The position numbers were made by a program, and so were the translations under genes. DNA of 64,000 bases from Alphaproteobacteria bacterium RIFCSPHIGHO2_01_FULL_41_14. Its GTDB lineage: Bacteria; Pseudomonadota; Alphaproteobacteria; UBA7879; UBA5542. The notes beneath the pieces are model-generated. The model was given only the letters and a program-made list of their open reading frames with translations, was not told where the DNA came from and did not search any database. The stretch is taken from assembly GCA_001767855.1 (NCBI GenBank), contig MEMF01000002.1, forward strand, positions 557,493 through 621,492, read 5' to 3'. Shown piece after piece: positions 61,259 through 64,000 of the stretch. Each line of letters opens with the position of its first letter. The stretch's first letter is position 1.

Positions 61259-63023
61259 GGACGGGTATTTTACCCATTTGAATAGCCCACAGATAGGCAT
61301 AATGTCCTTTTTTACGCAGCAGAGCCTTATGGGTGCCTTCTTCCACAACGCTGCCATCTTTAAAGACCAAGATACGATCCATATCAATGAGCGTAGAAAG
61401 TCTATGTGCAATCACTACGCAGGTTTTCCGACCCATGATTTTATCCAAGACAGCTTGGATTTCTTTTTCTGTGACGGGATCCAAAGCAGAGGTGGCCTCA
61501 TCCAAGATAAGAATGGGAGCATTTTTCAAAATAGCCCGCGCAATGGCAACGCGCTGACGCTGCCCGCCGGATAAATTGCTGCCACGCTCTTCCGCAATGG
61601 TCTTGTATCCCTTTTCTAGCCTGCGAATGAAGTCGTGGGCATTTGCTTTTTTTGCCGCCTGAAAAATTTCTTTATCCGTCGCTTTAGGTTTTCCATATCG
61701 TATATTGTCCATAATACTCCGATGGAAGAGAGAGACATCCTGGGGAATAACCGACACGCTATGCCGTAAGGAAGATTGGGTAACTTTAGAAATATCCTGA
61801 CCATCAATCAGGATTGTCCCCCCCTGAATATCGTAGTATCTGAGAACTAAATTCACCAGCGTGGTCTTTCCGCTGCCAGAGGGTCCAACCAATCCAACTT
61901 TCTCACCCGCTTTAATGGTGAGATTAAGCCCCTTGAAAACTTGTTGGCCAGCCCCATAGCAAAAATCCACATCCTTAAATTCTATTTTCCCTTTTTTTAC
62001 ACGTATTGTTTCTGCATTTTCAATGTCTTGAATTTCATGCGTAATGGAGAGGGTGGCAAGTCCCTGTGAAAATCTGCCCAAAATTTCAGGCAATTTTACA
62101 AGCTCACTGGCGAGGAGCCAGACCCCATTAATCATGGAAATGGACAATGTTAAAATAAAGGCAAAATCTCCGATGGAAACTTTCTGTTGGCTGTAAAGAT
62201 AAATCAACAGCATGAGCATAACGGCTAAAAAGATAACCAAGGTGGAATCTTGAAAAGTGCGCAGCTTAATAAGATAGCGCTGTAAGTTTCTGTCTTTGAC
62301 CGCATTGACGGAGAGATAGCGCTGGATATTCCTCATTTCTTCTACCTGACGAGAAAACAAACGAACATTCATATTGTTGGCGATGCCATCCACTGTCTTG
62401 CCAATCATTAAGCTTAAGTTCTCAGAATATTTTTTGGCAAGTCTGTTTGCTTTTTTGGCCCCCCAAAGAGATGCGAGTAGGAAAACAGTGCTCCAGACAA
62501 TCAGAATAAGGGCGAAAAAAGGATTGATTAAGTACATAGAGACACAAGCAATCAAAATAGACATGATTTTTGTGAGAAAAGTCTCGGCAATATTGGTGAG
62601 AAACTCATCAACACTGCGACTGATATCTGAAATTTTATTGGCCACAGAGCCTGAGAAATTTCTTTGGAAAAAATGATAAGAATGGGCCATCACATAATCA
62701 TAAAGGAAACTCCAAATGTCCTTGCGAAGGGAGGGGATGGTTTTAAGAAGGAGCCATTCTCTGAGGCGGAAGCTAGCACTGTTGAGGGCAGTCATGCTGA
62801 TATAGGCCAACGCAAAAGGCCATAAAACATGTAAAACGCTGGCAAAGGATCCATGGGATACTTCTGTGGCTCGATCAATAATTTCCTTCATTAAATAAGG
62901 CGTCAGAGAGGTTTCAATGGCCCAAAATAACCCTAAAAACAAAATCGTAAAGACAGCTGGTCGATAAGGCCTTAGAAAGTGGGTTAAAAAGGTTCGTAGC
63001 GTTTTAGGTATAGAAGTTACTAT
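61248..63023 (-). CDS. ABC exporter, fused membrane and ATPase domains (ATA start proposed)
   Basis: 591 residues: six-helix membrane domain (about 20-310) and ATP-binding domain with Walker A GPSGSGKTTL, signature LSGGQRQR, Walker B ILILDEATSALDP and the H-loop histidine in VIAHRLST. It is an MsbA-like half-transporter; substrate unknown. The first standard start in frame is a TTG at 62942, which would cut the N-terminal region before helix 1. Upstream the frame stays open back to a TAG at 63036-63038 and encodes a normal opening (IVTSIPKTLRTFLTHFLRPYR). AGGGGG lies 8 bases before ATA 63023, the start I propose. Confidence 0.87.
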   Translation of the reverse strand: MVTSIPKTLRTFLTHFLRPYRPAVFTILFLGLFWAIETSLTPYLMKEIIDRATEVSHGSFASVLHVLWPFALAYISMTALNSASFRLREWLLLKTIPSLRKDIWSFLYDYVMAHSYHFFQRNFSGSVANKISDISRSVDEFLTNIAETFLTKIMSILIACVSMYLINPFFALILIVWSTVFLLASLWGAKKANRLAKKYSENLSLMIGKTVDGIANNMNVRLFSRQVEEMRNIQRYLSVNAVKDRNLQRYLIKLRTFQDSTLVIFLAVMLMLLIYLYSQQKVSIGDFAFILTLSISMINGVWLLASELVKLPEILGRFSQGLATLSITHEIQDIENAETIRVKKGKIEFKDVDFCYGAGQQVFKGLNLTIKAGEKVGLVGPSGSGKTTLVNLVLRYYDIQGGTILIDGQDISKVTQSSLRHSVSVIPQDVSLFHRSIMDNIRYGKPKATDKEIFQAAKKANAHDFIRRLEKGYKTIAEERGSNLSGGQRQRVAIARAILKNAPILILDEATSALDPVTEKEIQAVLDKIMGRKTCVVIAHRLSTLIDMDRILVFKDGSVVEEGTHKALLRKKGHYAYLWAIQMGKIPVLKN

Positions 63024-63192
63024 TTTTATGTCCCCCTAGAGATGATAATACCACATTGGTTTGTATTTTTTGAATAATTTTTTGTGGAGAGAGAATCAAG
63101 AAAATCCCTCGTTTTAGAACAGCTAATCCCTTGCTTTTCCAGAAAAAGTAGTGTATCCAGGATATTTATAAGTTTTAGTTAAGGAAAAACAA

Positions 63193-63405
63193 ATGGCAGT
63201 TCCCAAGAAGAAGACATCAACATCTCGTCGTGATCAGCGCAGAGCTCATGATTTTCTAAAAGTTGTTTCTCACGCAGAATGTCAGAATTGTGGTGAAATT
63301 ATTCGTCCCCATCATCTTTGTACGGCTTGTGGCCATTATGGAAGTAAAGAAGTGATAGAACAGCGTCCTGCTGCAGAAGACACAGAAGAAACAACCAAAC
63401 AGTAA
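63193..63405 (+). CDS. rpmF: 50S ribosomal protein L32
   Basis: 70 residues. [20 protein letters not shown] opening and a complete C4 zinc motif (CQNCGE...CTACGHYG). First gene of the conserved rpmF-plsX(-fabH) operon. AAGGAA precedes the ATG. A possible promoter TTGCTT-17-TATCCA lies about 45 bases upstream. Confidence 0.97.
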   Translation: MAVPKKKTSTSRRDQRRAHDFLKVVSHAECQNCGEIIRPHHLCTACGHYGSKEVIEQRPAAEDTEETTKQ

Positions 63406-63413
63406 GGCGAGAC

Positions 63414-64000
63414 GTGTCAAAGTCGTCCAAACATATCCTTCTGTCGTTAGATGTGATGGGAGGAGACAAAGCGCCCCATATGGTGATTGAGGGTGCTGCG
63501 CTTGCGTTAAAAGAAAATCAAAACCTGCGTTTTTTGATGTATGGAGATGAAAGAAAAATTCTTCCTCTGATGAAGAGGCATCCCTCCCTTGAGAAAGCTG
63601 CCCAGCTTTTCCATACATCGGAATTTATTAAAAATGACGAAAAACCTTCCATCGCTTTGCGCCAAGGTCGTAACTCGAGCATGCGACTTGCCATTGATGC
63701 GGCAGCAAAAGGGGTGGCTCAAGGAGTGGTTTCTGCGGGCAACACCGGTGCCTACATGGCTATGGCCAAAATTTTTCTAAAAATGATTGACGGCATTGAT
63801 CGCCCTGCCATTATTGGCTCATTCCCCACCACCACTAAGCCTTGCGTTATGCTTGATTTAGGGGCCAACATTGTCTGTGATGAGAATCACCTAACACAAT
63901 TTGCTATCATGGGTAAGGTCTATGCCCAAGAAATGTACGGGGTCAAAAACCCTTCCATCGGTCTTTTAAATGTGGGTGAAGAAGAGCAAAAAGGCCACGA
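63414..64000 (+). CDS. plsX: Phosphate acyltransferase PlsX (C-terminus cut by window edge)
   Basis: Makes acyl-phosphate from acyl-ACP for phospholipid synthesis. 195 residues are visible in frame from GTG 63414, preceded by AAGG at 7 bases. LSLDVMGGDKAPHMVIEGA, DEKPSIALRQGRNSSMRLAI, VVSAGNTGAYMAMAKI and VMLDLGANIVCDENH are family motifs in order. Eight bases after rpmF. The gene continues past the window. Confidence 0.96.
   Translation, partial: MSKSSKHILLSLDVMGGDKAPHMVIEGAALALKENQNLRFLMYGDERKILPLMKRHPSLEKAAQLFHTSEFIKNDEKPSIALRQGRNSSMRLAIDAAAKGVAQGVVSAGNTGAYMAMAKIFLKMIDGIDRPAIIGSFPTTTKPCVMLDLGANIVCDENHLTQFAIMGKVYAQEMYGVKNPSIGLLNVGEEEQKGH

Noticed and set aside
1..64000. Mobile elements, prophage, CRISPR or toxin-antitoxin systems
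   Set aside because: No transposase, integrase, repeat-spacer array or paired small toxin genes were seen; accessory genes are single insertions between conserved blocks.

Overview
The window reads as chromosomal DNA of an alphaproteobacterium that lives inside host cells. Alphaproteobacterial gene order is preserved in several blocks: nuoN-birA-rnj, ffs-dnaX-ybaB-recR, lptF-lptG-lptD facing surA-ksgA, glyA-nrdR-nusB, and rpmF-plsX. A MipZ division ATPase, a COQ9-like regulator and an Rsm22 methyltransferase-like protein point the same way. The intracellular lifestyle is inferred from a nucleotide (ATP/ADP) antiporter of the Tlc family, a set of small exported proteins with no recognisable function, and the absence of cofactor genes that usually sit inside these blocks (no pdxA between surA and ksgA, no rib genes between nrdR and nusB). 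Holosporales/Rickettsiales-type endosymbionts fit best, but the species cannot be named from the sequence alone. I see no phage, insertion sequence or CRISPR array.

Layout. 1-3.5 kb (minus): ribosomal protein L25 (partial), parE, nadK. 3.5-3.8 kb: intergenic, with a strong minus-strand terminator and a chain of hairpins that may be a small RNA. 3.8-11.3 kb (plus): nuoK-L-M-N, birA, rnj. 11.3-14.1 kb: tRNA-Leu, mgtE, thiolase. 14.1-18.9 kb: small secreted ORFs, 4.5S RNA, dnaX-ybaB-recR, two tandem Cys-rich secreted proteins and a 3-hydroxyisobutyryl-CoA hydrolase-like gene. 18.9-22.4 kb (minus): DUF2000, recJ with a small lipoprotein upstream, an EamA exporter. 22.6-29.3 kb (plus): RND efflux pair, tRNA-Lys, dnaB, a LexA-like gene. 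29.3-36 kb: ksgA and surA divergent from lptF-lptG-lptD. 36-40.3 kb: tlc, rpiB, glyA, nrdR, nusB. 40.3-45.6 kb (minus): secreted trypsin-like protease, rsm22, iscX, ferredoxin, RNase D, an EnvZ/OmpR-type system. 45.9-54.8 kb: mixed accessory and housekeeping genes (ORFan, tRNA-Thr, rluC, a 2TM protein with a basic tail, GrpB-GNAT fusion, lgt, a secreted repeat protein, an MFS carrier, DUF155). 54.8-64 kb: mfd, amidase, CCA-adding enzyme family, mipZ, an ABC exporter, rpmF and plsX (partial).

The most notable observations are these. (1) The nuoK-L-M-N module is fully open, but all four subunits have lost conserved proton-path residues, and nuoA-J are absent from this locus. (2) Three genes (nuoK, the ABC exporter and rsm22) lack any in-frame ATG/GTG/TTG at the homologous start but have a well-placed Shine-Dalgarno ahead of ATA or CTG. 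(3) A LexA-like protein lacks the Ala-Gly self-cleavage bond. (4) Several small exported, Cys-rich or repeat-bearing proteins are candidate host-facing factors.
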